A stretch of 64,000 nucleotides of DNA, from assembly GCA_963204725.1 (NCBI GenBank), contig CAUJHH010000035.1, forward strand, positions 1 through 64,000, given 5' to 3'. Source of the stretch: Planctomycetota bacterium. Its GTDB lineage: Bacteria; Planctomycetota; Phycisphaerae; Phycisphaerales; UBA1924. Positions within the stretch are counted from its first letter, which is position 1. Every line of letters begins with the position of its first letter. Positions 18,051-26,167 of this stretch are shown here, in pieces. The position numbers were made by a program, and so were the translations under genes. The notes under the pieces are model-generated. The model worked only from the letters and a program-made list of their open reading frames with translations, was not told where the DNA came from and made no database searches.

Positions 18051-19472
18051 ATGAGCTATCAACGCGTTGCGGCGTCCGCCGGTCTGTTGTCAATGGTGAT
18101 GTGCGCCGGCTCCGCTTGGAGCGAGGACTACGTCACGCAGTGGCAGTCGACGTATCAAGACGTCATCCGCCAGACGGGGGGCGCGCCGTGCCCCGTCTCG
18201 CGCGCCGGCCCGATGATGAGTCTGGCGATCTATGACGCGATGAACGGGATCGATCTGGCTCGCAACGGCGGCAACGGCTATGCGCCGTACCAGGCCGGGC
18301 TGCCGAGCGCCGATCCCAACGCGTCGAAGAAGGCCGCGGCGGCGACGGCGGCGTACCACTGCCTGACCGCGATGCACTCGGCGAGCCCAACGAACATGGC
18401 GTTGATCCACAACACATACGTGCAGCAGATGAACTCGATCGCCGACGGTGCGGCCAAGACGGCGGGCGCGGCGTACGGGCTGACGGTCGCGGAGAGTCTG
18501 CTGAACGCGCGCGTGGGGGATGGGTACGACGGAGATCCGAGCTACACGCCGGGGACCAATCCCGGCGACTGGCGCCAGACACCGGACGGGCCGGATGTTC
18601 CGGCGTTCTCGCCCCACTGGGGGAATGTGACGCCGTGGGGCGTTGCCTCGGCGAGTGCGTATCGGCCCACTCGGCTCACAGACTACGGGAGCATGTCGAA
18701 CCTTCTGGCGAGCCAGGAGTATGCGGACAACATCAACGGCGCCGCGGGCATTCCCGGCGTGAAGGATCTCGGCTCGCGGGACAGCGCGTTTCGCACGGCG
18801 GAGCAGACCGAGATCGCGTGGTTCTGGGCCAACGACCGCGATGGCACGGCGAAGCCTCCGGGCCAGCTCGTCGAGATCAGCAAGGTCGTGGCGAACGACA
18901 AGGGCCTGGGTGTCACCGAGCGTGCCCGCATGTTCGCGCTCGCGAACATGGCGATGGCGGACGCGTGCATCGCGGCGTGGGACTCCAAGTTCAACACGCC
19001 GATGGACCTCTGGCGTCCGATCGACGCCATCCGCGAGACGCAGGATGACGGCAACGCGCTGACGACTCCGGACACGGCGTGGCTGCCGCTCAACGATTTC
19101 ACGCCACCCTTCCCGGCGTATGTCTCCGGGCACGCGACGATGAGCGCGGCGCACGCGGGGATCATGGCGGCCCTGTTCGGCGACGACACGACGTTTACGA
19201 TCGGGAGCGACGAGTTCGCGGTGAACTCTGCGCTCGGGTACGACGCGGAGCTCACACGGACCTTCGGCAGCTTCTCCGAGGCGGCGTGGGAGAACGCGCT
19301 GAGCCGCGTCTATCTCGGGGTCCACTATTACTTCGACTCGGTCGACGGGAACATGCTGGGCTACCAGATCGCGTCGGAAGTCTTTGCGAGCAACCTCGGG
19401 CGGATCCCAGCGCCCTCGGGCTTCGCGTTGATCGTGCTGGGCGCGATCGCGGCCCGCTCGCGCAGGCGGTAA
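18051..19472 (+). CDS. Vanadium-haloperoxidase/PAP2-like secreted protein with PEP-CTERM-like tail
   Basis: A 473-residue exported protein related to vanadium-dependent haloperoxidases and PAP2 phosphatases, which share one oxyanion pocket. The start is the ATG with GGGAGAG at 4-10 bases, opening a signal peptide (AASAGLLSMVMCAGSAWS). The core motifs are YVSGHATMSAAHA and LSRVYLGVHYYFDS, giving the Ser-Gly-His and Arg-x-x-x-x-x-His signatures. The C-terminus (IPAPSGFALIVLG, then AIAARSRRR) is a PEP-CTERM-like sorting tail: Pro motif, hydrophobic helix, basic end. Whether it oxidises halides or cleaves phosphate is not decidable from motifs alone. A GTG 31 codons upstream is rejected because it would mask the signal peptide. 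Confidence 0.82.
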   Translation: MSYQRVAASAGLLSMVMCAGSAWSEDYVTQWQSTYQDVIRQTGGAPCPVSRAGPMMSLAIYDAMNGIDLARNGGNGYAPYQAGLPSADPNASKKAAAATAAYHCLTAMHSASPTNMALIHNTYVQQMNSIADGAAKTAGAAYGLTVAESLLNARVGDGYDGDPSYTPGTNPGDWRQTPDGPDVPAFSPHWGNVTPWGVASASAYRPTRLTDYGSMSNLLASQEYADNINGAAGIPGVKDLGSRDSAFRTAEQTEIAWFWANDRDGTAKPPGQLVEISKVVANDKGLGVTERARMFALANMAMADACIAAWDSKFNTPMDLWRPIDAIRETQDDGNALTTPDTAWLPLNDFTPPFPAYVSGHATMSAAHAGIMAALFGDDTTFTIGSDEFAVNSALGYDAELTRTFGSFSEAAWENALSRVYLGVHYYFDSVDGNMLGYQIASEVFASNLGRIPAPSGFALIVLGAIAARSRRR

Positions 19473-19500
19473 GCGTCGCGGACGCGGTGCGGCGTGGTCG

Positions 19501-19956
19501 TTAGTTCGGGCTCTCGGGCGTCGTCTCGACGAGTGAGGGGTAGGTCTGGACCCATTCCTTCATGCCCCCGGCGTACATCTTCGTGTTCTTCTTGTAGCCG
19601 AGCGACATGATGCGCTTGGCCATGCCCCGGGCCGGCGCGGATCCTGGATCGTTGCCATAGACGACGATCGTGGAGTAGCGGTCGAACGGCGGGTTGCGCG
19701 GGGATTTCTCGCCGATGACGCGATCGATCGTGATGTGCGATGAGCCGGCGATGTGGCCCGCGGCGTACTCGCGTTCGGACCGGGGATCGATCAGGAAGAG
19801 GTGGTCGGCCTTGCCCGAGTCCCGGGTCGCGATCATCTGGCGGAGTTCGCCGGACGTCATGAACTTGATGTCGGACTCATCCACCTTGGTCTTGCACCCG
19901 GCGGCAACGACGATGCCCGTCCCGAGCAGGAAAGCGGTAACCCGTCTCGATCTCAT
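19501..19956 (-). CDS. Rhodanese-like lipoprotein lacking the catalytic cysteine
   Basis: A 151-residue rhodanese-fold protein with a lipoprotein signal (GIVVAAGC, lipid-attached Cys21). The fold signatures are present: LIDPRSEREYAAGHIAGSSHI and YAGGMKEWV. The active-site loop, normally VVYCxxGxRS, here reads VVYGNDPGSAP, so Gly101 stands at the cysteine position; Cys21 is the only cysteine in the protein. It therefore cannot act as a sulfurtransferase and is more likely a binding or signalling module at the membrane. It faces, end to end, the haloperoxidase-like gene, 28 bases away. Confidence 0.85.
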   Translation of the reverse strand: MRSRRVTAFLLGTGIVVAAGCKTKVDESDIKFMTSGELRQMIATRDSGKADHLFLIDPRSEREYAAGHIAGSSHITIDRVIGEKSPRNPPFDRYSTIVVYGNDPGSAPARGMAKRIMSLGYKKNTKMYAGGMKEWVQTYPSLVETTPESPN

Positions 19957-20231
19957 GCGTCAAACCCTCTGCGTAGGCCCCGAGTCCCGGCGGCGATTGA
20001 GATACCGCCGTCAGACCAGCATATCGGCATTTACTGAACGATTCCCATACCGGCCGACAGTTCGTCATACGTTCGCATGAACTGACTCCAAGTGGCGGTC
20101 GTACGACGGGTGACGCCACCGGCTCGGAGAGCAGCGGTACACCGGTGTGATCGGCGCAACGCACCGACGCGCGATCGCGATTGTGACGCGAGGCGTTCCG
20201 TGACGACGACGGCTCTTCGCTCCAGACTCAT

Positions 20232-21086
20232 ATGAATCACGCCACGAAGTACATCCTTGCCTCCATCATGCCCTTGATCGGCGGTGTTGCGCCCGCGGTC
20301 GGGCAGCTTGCGCCCAGCGACGACGATGAGCCTGCGGCGACCGTGCGGCTGATCGCGCAGACGGATTCGATCGCTCCTGGTGCCAAGGCGTGGATCGGTA
20401 TCGAGTTCGAGATCGCGCCCGAGTGGCACATCTATTGGCCGGGGCAGAACGACGCCGGGTACGCCCCGACTGTCGAATGGGATTTGCCGGATGGTGTCAC
20501 CATCGGACAGATCCGGTGGCCCAAGCCGCATCGGCATGTGCTTCCCGGCGACATCCTTGATCACATCTACGAGGGGAGAACGGTGCTTGTGGCGTTGCTT
20601 ACAGCTTCGCCGGGTCTTGAGAGCGACGAGCCGTTGACGTTGCGCGCGAATGTTGAGTGGCTGGAGTGTGAAGAGGGGTGCGTGCCGCGCGGCGCGGCGG
20701 TTTCTCTGACGCTCCCGGTCACCAGTGCCGCGCCGAAGCGTTCGCCCGAGGCCCCGATTCTGGAGGCCTCGCTGGCGCAGATTCCGGGCGCGGGTGGCAC
20801 GGATGTACGGATCGAGTGGCGCGGAATCGACCGCGTGACCCTGACGCCGAACGTCCGGGCGGCCCGGGTTGCGTTCTACCCTTCGGAGGCGGGTGTGCGT
20901 GTCGATGATCCGCTCCGAAACGGGGAGGCGAGGGGCGCGTCGATCACGCTGCCGCTCAGAGCGGACGGTGGCGCGACAGCGATGCTGCAGGGGATCCTTG
21001 AGGCGTGGGACTCGGCGGGCGTGAGCCTCGGGGCCTGGGCGATCGACGATCCGCTGCCCGGCACGATCCCCAGTGACAACGATTAG
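20232..21086 (+). CDS. DsbD alpha-domain-like exported protein
   Basis: A 284-residue protein carrying the N-terminal (alpha) domain of the thiol reductase DsbD as a stand-alone protein. A signal peptide (YILASIMPLIGGVAPAVG) precedes the diagnostic WHIYWPGQNDAGYAPTVEW, PDGV and WLECEEGCVPRGA. The two cysteines in the last motif fit the pair that passes electrons to periplasmic partners. The membrane (beta) and thioredoxin (gamma) domains of DsbD are absent and are not adjacent. It is followed 79 bases later by a redoxin, so the two may serve the same periplasmic redox route. The partner supplying electrons across the membrane is not in the window. Confidence 0.82.
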   Translation: MNHATKYILASIMPLIGGVAPAVGQLAPSDDDEPAATVRLIAQTDSIAPGAKAWIGIEFEIAPEWHIYWPGQNDAGYAPTVEWDLPDGVTIGQIRWPKPHRHVLPGDILDHIYEGRTVLVALLTASPGLESDEPLTLRANVEWLECEEGCVPRGAAVSLTLPVTSAAPKRSPEAPILEASLAQIPGAGGTDVRIEWRGIDRVTLTPNVRAARVAFYPSEAGVRVDDPLRNGEARGASITLPLRADGGATAMLQGILEAWDSAGVSLGAWAIDDPLPGTIPSDND

Positions 21087-21165
21087 ATTCTTGATCCTCC
21101 CGCCCACGAGCGGGGTAACAATCACAAAGCAGTTTGAGCAACGAGTTCGCACAAGGAGAACACGC

Positions 21166-21819
21166 ATGAAGAATCGCAAGGCATCGGCATTGATTACCGC
21201 GATGGCCGCCGGGCTGATCGCCGTCGGCGCAGTTGGCGTCGCACTGGCCTCGGGCACCGGCGGCTCGCTGGTCGAGTCACAGAAGGACGGCGTGAAGGTC
21301 GGCGACAAGGCGCCGGAATTCAGCGTCACCGACATCGACGGCAAGGCGCACACGCTCAGTGAGTACACCAAGCAGGGCAAGATCGTCGTCCTCGAGTGGT
21401 TCAATCCCGAGTGTCCCTTTGTTGTCCGCGCTCACGCGAAGTCCGACGCGATGGTGACGACCGCCGAGGCCAACAAGGACAAGGTCGTTTGGCTCGCGAT
21501 CAACTCCGGCGCGCCCGGGAAACAGGGGACGGACAAGGACCTGAACGCGAAGATGCGCAAAGAGTGGAACATGGCGTACCCGGTCGTTCTCGACCCCTCG
21601 GGCGAGATCGGCAAGGCGTATGGCGCGAAGACCACCCCCCACATGTATGTGATCGGCTTCGACGGCAACGTCGCCTACACCGGCCTCTTTGACGGCGGAT
21701 CCAAGGAGGTCGGCGAGCCCTTCTACGTGGCCGAGGCGATCAAGGCGATCATCGCCGGCGAGACGCTGAAGGTCACGGAAACCTCCCCCAAGGGATGCCC
21801 CGTGAAGTACGGCAACTGA
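21166..21819 (+). CDS. Exported redoxin (peroxiredoxin/TlpA-like)
   Basis: A 217-residue thioredoxin-fold protein of the AhpC/TSA-redoxin group. The ATG has AAGGAGAA at about 5 bases and starts a signal peptide (ASALITAMAAGLIAVGAVGV, then ALASG). Conserved parts are VGDKAPEFSVTDIDGK, LEWFNPECPFVVRAH and TTPHMYVIG. The usual CxxC is reduced to one cysteine (ECPFV); a second cysteine sits near the end (KGCPVKY), so it may react like a peroxiredoxin or be reduced by a partner such as the DsbD-alpha-like protein upstream. An earlier in-frame start at 21073 overlaps the previous gene and is not used. Confidence 0.87.
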   Translation: MKNRKASALITAMAAGLIAVGAVGVALASGTGGSLVESQKDGVKVGDKAPEFSVTDIDGKAHTLSEYTKQGKIVVLEWFNPECPFVVRAHAKSDAMVTTAEANKDKVVWLAINSGAPGKQGTDKDLNAKMRKEWNMAYPVVLDPSGEIGKAYGAKTTPHMYVIGFDGNVAYTGLFDGGSKEVGEPFYVAEAIKAIIAGETLKVTETSPKGCPVKYGN

Positions 21820-21839
21820 TCGATTCTGACTGATGGCGA

Positions 21840-21876
21840 GATCGGCCCGGCATCGAGTCGGGCCGATCCTGTTTTT
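21840..21876 (+). terminator. Intrinsic terminator after the redoxin gene
   Basis: GATCGGCCCG (21840-21849) pairs perfectly with CGGGCCGATC (21859-21868) around a 9-base loop, and is followed by CTGTTTTTG. It lies 20 bases past the redoxin stop in the right orientation. Confidence 0.85.
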
Positions 21877-21966
21877 GCGCCCTTCGGACAAGACCGGCGG
21901 CCGCCCCGGCCGACACTTACCATCACACGAATCGACGCCCTCCCGCCCGTCAGATGGAACCACACG

Positions 21967-24114
21967 TTGCTCACCACGCTTCTTGATCTTTCGCTCGTCA
22001 TCATCGCGTTCGGGCTCATCATTTTCTTTCATGAGCTCGGGCACTTCCTCGCGGCGCGATGGGCGGGGATCCGCGTCATCGCGTTCGCGCTCGGATTCGG
22101 GCCGGCCGTCGCGTCGTATCGGAAGGGGATGGGGTTCCGGCGGGGCTCGTCGGGCGCGGAGTATGACAGGTGTCTTGCCGAGGAGCGGGCGGCGGGGATG
22201 AGCCCCACCGAGTACCGGCTCAACTACCTGCCGTTTGGCGGCTATGTGAAGATGCTCGGCCAGGACGACATGGATCCCCGGTATGTCTCGACCGCACGCG
22301 ACTCGTACCAGTCGTGCAAGCCGTGGAAGCGGATGGTCGTGATCAGCGCTGGCGTCGTGGCAAACCTGATCATCGCGGCGACGCTCTTTATCATCGTGTT
22401 CTCGCTCGGTCTGCCGACCGAACCGGCGAAGGTCGGATCGATCGCGCCGGGCTCGGCCGCGAGCAAGGCGGTCGCGAGCAACGCGTCCGCGCTCGGCGTC
22501 ACGGTTCCCGGTCTTCGGCCGGGCGATGTGATTCGGACGATCCGAGGCAAGCCGGCGACGTCGTTTCAGGATCTCGTGCTCGCGTCGGCGATGGCGAGGC
22601 CGGGCGCTGCGATCGATCTGACCGTCGAACGAGCGGGCGTGTCGGCGCCGCTGGCGTTCTCCATGACGCCGGAAACCAGCGCGATCAGCGGCATGCTGGA
22701 GCTGGGCATTGGTCCGGCGTACTCGACACGCGTCCGCGAGTTCGAGCCGAGCGAACGGAACCTCGCGCTCTGGAAGGCGGGTACGAAGCGTGCCGGTCTG
22801 ACGGGCATCGAGCCCGGGATGCGTCTGGCCTCGGTCGGGCCCTCTGTCGATGAGCAGACGCCCGCGACATCGGCGCAGGACATCGCGGATGCGATCCGCG
22901 CTGCGGGCGGCAAGCCCATCACGCTCGCGTTTGCGGGCGCCGACGCGCAGCGCATCCTGTTTGTGACGATCGAGCCACGCGGAGAATTGGAAGAGGCGGA
23001 TCTCGATCCCGATCCGAAGAGCGTGCGGATCTTTGAGCACATCGCGGGGCTCGCGCCGGTGATGATCGTGGCTCTTGATCCACCCGAGCCGCCGAAGCAG
23101 GGGCTTGAGCCCGGAGATGTCTTCGCGCGCCTCGGGGCCACTGAGTATCCGTCGGTGCCGCAGGGGATCGCGGAGATCCAGTCGCACAAGCAGCGGATTA
23201 TCCCTGTTGTGGTCGAGCGGGCGCAGGGCGAGGGGTATACGACGCGTGTGTCGCTGTCGCCGCGCGTCACCAAAGCGGGCGTGATCGGGTTCACGCTTGG
23301 CGACACGCGTCATTCGTCGACGCTCGTCGCCTTGCCCCCGGAGCGGCTGCGGCCGCTGAGCGGCGAGACGGGCGAGTTTGTCGTGCCTCCGGCGGGCGCG
23401 GCGATCGTGCGCCCCGGGACACGGATTCTGCAGGTCAACGGCGCTGCGGTCGCGAACTTTGGCGAGGTGCGGAACGCGATCGTCGATGCCGCAAGGGCGG
23501 CGCTTCCCGGGGACGGAGACTTGCAGCCGCCGCGCGCCACGGCGATCACGCTCACGGTTTCGCCGTCGCTCGAGATGGAGCCGGGCGTGCCGGTGCCGAT
23601 GGAGACGGTGACGCTCACGCTCTCGCCGGACGATGTGGCGCGGATCGCCGCGTTGTCGTGGGAGCCGCGCTTTGCCATCGGAGAGTTCTTCGAGATGGAG
23701 GAGACGATCCTCAAGGCGGACAACCCGCTGCACGCGGTGGGGATGGGGACCGCGGAGACGCACCGCTGGATGATGATGACCTACGCGACATTCGTGCGTC
23801 TGTTCGAGGGGTCGGTGAAGGTCGAGCACCTGAAGGGCCCGGTGGGGATCGCGCACATCGGCACGGTCGTGGCGAGCCAGGGGACGCTTCGGCTGCTCTT
23901 CTTCCTCGCGCTCGTCAGCGTCAACCTCGCGGTCGTGAACTTCCTTCCGCTTCCGATTGTGGACGGCGGCCAGTTTCTCTTCCTGGTGTTCGAGCAGATT
24001 CGCGGCAAGCCGGTGCCGATCGCGTTCCAGAATCTCGCGACGCTCGCCGGGCTCGCGCTGATCGGGTGCATGTTCCTGATCGTGACGTTCAACGATATCA
24101 GAGGGTTGTTCTGA
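21967..24114 (+). CDS. rseP: RseP-type intramembrane site-2 metalloprotease with PDZ insertions
   Basis: A 715-residue inner-membrane zinc protease of the RIP family, which cuts membrane-held regulators such as anti-sigma factors. The first helix contains HELGH (about residues 22-26); the last membrane part has LPIVDGGQFLF, the equivalent of the NPDG metal-ligand motif. Between them are PDZ-type segments (GLRPGDVIRTIRGKPATS and LEPGDVFARLG), making it longer than the 400-450 residues of Escherichia coli RseP. The start must be the TTG at 21967: no ATG or GTG lies in frame between the previous stop-rich DNA and HELGH. A sigma factor or its anti-sigma substrate is not in the window. Confidence 0.9.
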   Translation: MLTTLLDLSLVIIAFGLIIFFHELGHFLAARWAGIRVIAFALGFGPAVASYRKGMGFRRGSSGAEYDRCLAEERAAGMSPTEYRLNYLPFGGYVKMLGQDDMDPRYVSTARDSYQSCKPWKRMVVISAGVVANLIIAATLFIIVFSLGLPTEPAKVGSIAPGSAASKAVASNASALGVTVPGLRPGDVIRTIRGKPATSFQDLVLASAMARPGAAIDLTVERAGVSAPLAFSMTPETSAISGMLELGIGPAYSTRVREFEPSERNLALWKAGTKRAGLTGIEPGMRLASVGPSVDEQTPATSAQDIADAIRAAGGKPITLAFAGADAQRILFVTIEPRGELEEADLDPDPKSVRIFEHIAGLAPVMIVALDPPEPPKQGLEPGDVFARLGATEYPSVPQGIAEIQSHKQRIIPVVVERAQGEGYTTRVSLSPRVTKAGVIGFTLGDTRHSSTLVALPPERLRPLSGETGEFVVPPAGAAIVRPGTRILQVNGAAVANFGEVRNAIVDAARAALPGDGDLQPPRATAITLTVSPSLEMEPGVPVPMETVTLTLSPDDVARIAALSWEPRFAIGEFFEMEETILKADNPLHAVGMGTAETHRWMMMTYATFVRLFEGSVKVEHLKGPVGIAHIGTVVASQGTLRLLFFLALVSVNLAVVNFLPLPIVDGGQFLFLVFEQIRGKPVPIAFQNLATLAGLALIGCMFLIVTFNDIRGLF

Positions 24115-24120
24115 GGAAGC

Positions 24121-24223
24121 CACGAAGTCATCACGTCAGAGAGTCATGGAGTCAAGACGCCTCAGGTCTCGTTACGATCGGTGTCTTGCCCGCTCGTTGA
24201 CTTCGTGACTTTCTGACTTCGTG
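24121..24223. repeat. Imperfect long inverted repeat
   Basis: CACGAAGTCA (24121-24130) has its reverse complement TGACTTCGTG twice, at 24198-24207 and 24214-24223. GTCAGAGAGTCA (24135-24146) pairs with TGACTTTCTGAC (24206-24217) with one wobble. The structure fills the gap between rseP and the hydrolase gene and could slow or end transcription, although no T-run follows. Confidence 0.5.
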
Positions 24224-24235
24224 ACGTTCTCCCTC

Positions 24236-25324
24236 ATGCTCGACCTCCTCCCCATCCTCGCACTCGGCCTCGGGCTCGGCCTCGCGTGGCTGATCTGCAC
24301 GACCATGCACTCGCTCGCTCGTCCGATGCGGCGGACGGCGGGGTGGGCTGTCGCGCGATCGCGCCCCTCGGACCCGTCTGAGCTCTCGCCCGCGCGCCGA
24401 TTCGAGACAATCGAGTTCAAGTACAACGCGGTCGAGTCTGGGCCGGTGTGGCTGATCGACGGCGACGACCCTGCGGGGCCGGTTGTGATTTTTTCGCACG
24501 GCTGGGGCGAGTCGCGGATCGACGTTCTGCAACGGATCGGCGTGGTTGCGCCGTTCTGCTCGCGGATCATCGCGTGGGATCTGCCGGGACATGGTGAGTC
24601 GCCGCGCGGCTCTTCACCTCTGGGCACGAGCGAGTGGATGCAGTTGGCGGACCTGGTTGAGCTGGCGCAGGGTGAGGATCTCGACGCGCTCGAGCGCGAA
24701 GCGGAAGCGATGGAGGCTTCGTCGGAGGACGAGGCGGACTGGGACGCATTCTTCGATGCGCCTCCGAAGCCGGGAGCGCCGAGGGTTGTGCTCTGGGGGT
24801 ATTCGCTCGGAGCGGGTGTGTCGATCGATCTGGCGGCGAATCGCTCCCGGCGCGTGGCCGCGATCATCGCGGAGTCGCCGTACCGACTGGCGGCAACGCC
24901 GGCACGAAACATGCTGACGCTCAAGCGTCTGCCCTGGAGGATCAACCTCGGGCCGGCGATGTTCCTTCTTGGGCTGTCGCGCGGACGGGGCCCGCGCTGG
25001 ACCGGCTTCGATCGCGCGAGTCTCGCGCGGGACGTTGAGTGTCCGCTTCTGGTCGTGCATGGCGAGGAGGATGAGATCTGCCCGATCGGGGACGGGAGCG
25101 AGATCGCCGAGTGTGCGGGGATCGGTTCGGATCCGGATGCGACGGCACGGCCACGGGGCGGCGCGTTCGTCCCGCTGCCGGCTGCGGGGCACTTTGATCT
25201 CTGGACCGATCCATCCTGCGCCGCGGCGCGGGAGATCGCTACGGAAGCGATCCGGGGTCTGATCCGCGGGATTTCCGGGCGCGGACCAGACCCGGACCCG
25301 ACCGCTGCATCGAGAGATCAGTAG
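24236..25324 (+). CDS. Membrane-anchored alpha/beta hydrolase
   Basis: A 362-residue alpha/beta-hydrolase with one N-terminal membrane segment (LLPILALGLGLGLAWLICT). The oxyanion region is FSHGWGESR, the nucleophile elbow is GYSLGAG, the acid is in HGEEDEICP, and the catalytic His is in AAGHFDLW, so the triad looks complete. An acidic insert (about residues 130-165) lies before the nucleophile. The substrate is unknown. The start is the ATG at 24236; a GTG at 24221 would fall inside an inverted repeat and lacks a ribosome site. The last 7 bases overlap the end of the convergent pilin-like gene. Confidence 0.8.
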   Translation: MLDLLPILALGLGLGLAWLICTTMHSLARPMRRTAGWAVARSRPSDPSELSPARRFETIEFKYNAVESGPVWLIDGDDPAGPVVIFSHGWGESRIDVLQRIGVVAPFCSRIIAWDLPGHGESPRGSSPLGTSEWMQLADLVELAQGEDLDALEREAEAMEASSEDEADWDAFFDAPPKPGAPRVVLWGYSLGAGVSIDLAANRSRRVAAIIAESPYRLAATPARNMLTLKRLPWRINLGPAMFLLGLSRGRGPRWTGFDRASLARDVECPLLVVHGEEDEICPIGDGSEIAECAGIGSDPDATARPRGGAFVPLPAAGHFDLWTDPSCAAAREIATEAIRGLIRGISGRGPDPDPTAASRDQ

Positions 25325-26133
25325 TCGGTTCCTCGCACACCTCCGGCGGTGTTGTGGAGCTTTATTCGCGAGTTGAAGTTGAGCGGATTCGGCATCGTCT
25401 CTTTGGCCTCGGTGGGCTTCTTGCTCGCGGCGTGCCCGTCGGCGAAGAGCATCGGCGTCGGCCAGTCGTAGTGGTCGCCGACGAGCTTCGGCTCTTTGGG
25501 GACGAAGGTCAGGTCGGCGTCCCATGCGAGGACCTTGGCGGACGGGAACTGCACCTCGTGCGGCTGGATGGCGCGGAGCAGCTTTGGATCGGGCACGGCG
25601 CCGGCCTGCCAGAGCGTCGGGCTCCCGATGAAAGAGTTTGAGTATCGCCACGAGACGTCGCCGAAGGGCTCTTCGTCGTCGTCATCATCGGCGAACGGGT
25701 CCTTGCGCTGAGGAAGCTCCGTGGAGCGGCCGGGGGAGACCCACGTTGGGAAGTTCTCCGGCCACGGCGCGACCTCGGAGAGCACGCCCGGCCAGAGATG
25801 CGCCATGGCCCAGACTGAACTCGTGGCGATGATGGTCCCTTCCGGCCACCATTGCACGGCGAGCAGGTCGGGCGGGAGCGTGATGTCGATCGAGATGTCG
25901 GGCGAGGTGCCGGGGGTGCGGAACGGATACGCCTTGAAGCGATCGATGTACGTCTGGAACGCCATGCCGAGCGTGCGTCCGTTGGCGAGCGCGACGGTCT
26001 CTCGTGCCGCGGCGCGGGCGTTGGCGAGCGAGGGGAGCGCGAGGGCGAGCAGGATCGCGATGATCCCGATGGAAACCAGAAGCTCAACGATCGAGAATGC
26101 TCGACGTGGCGCGACTGTGCGACCGAACCTCAT
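25318..26133 (-). CDS. Type IV-pilin-like protein with H-X-DG motif
   Basis: A 271-residue prepilin-like protein. Its N-terminus has a short basic leader, then FSIVELLVSIGIIAILLALA, the methylation/cleavage motif and hydrophobic helix of type II secretion and type IV pilins. Near the C-terminus it has MLFADGHAAS, the H-X-DG-type motif common in the very large planctomycete pseudopilin families. The central part is acidic (a run of Asp/Glu around residue 150). Function in secretion or surface structure is not known for this family. It ends inside the last 7 bases of the convergent hydrolase gene. Confidence 0.85.
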   Translation of the reverse strand: MRFGRTVAPRRAFSIVELLVSIGIIAILLALALPSLANARAAARETVALANGRTLGMAFQTYIDRFKAYPFRTPGTSPDISIDITLPPDLLAVQWWPEGTIIATSSVWAMAHLWPGVLSEVAPWPENFPTWVSPGRSTELPQRKDPFADDDDDEEPFGDVSWRYSNSFIGSPTLWQAGAVPDPKLLRAIQPHEVQFPSAKVLAWDADLTFVPKEPKLVGDHYDWPTPMLFADGHAASKKPTEAKETMPNPLNFNSRIKLHNTAGGVRGTDY

Positions 26134-26167
26134 GTGATGCTCCTTTGGCTGGGCTCCGCGCGTGGGC

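Noticed and set aside
21277..24123. 948-codon open frame opposite the redoxin and rseP genes
   Set aside because: Spans two real genes and a terminator on the other strand, and its composition is that of a shadow.
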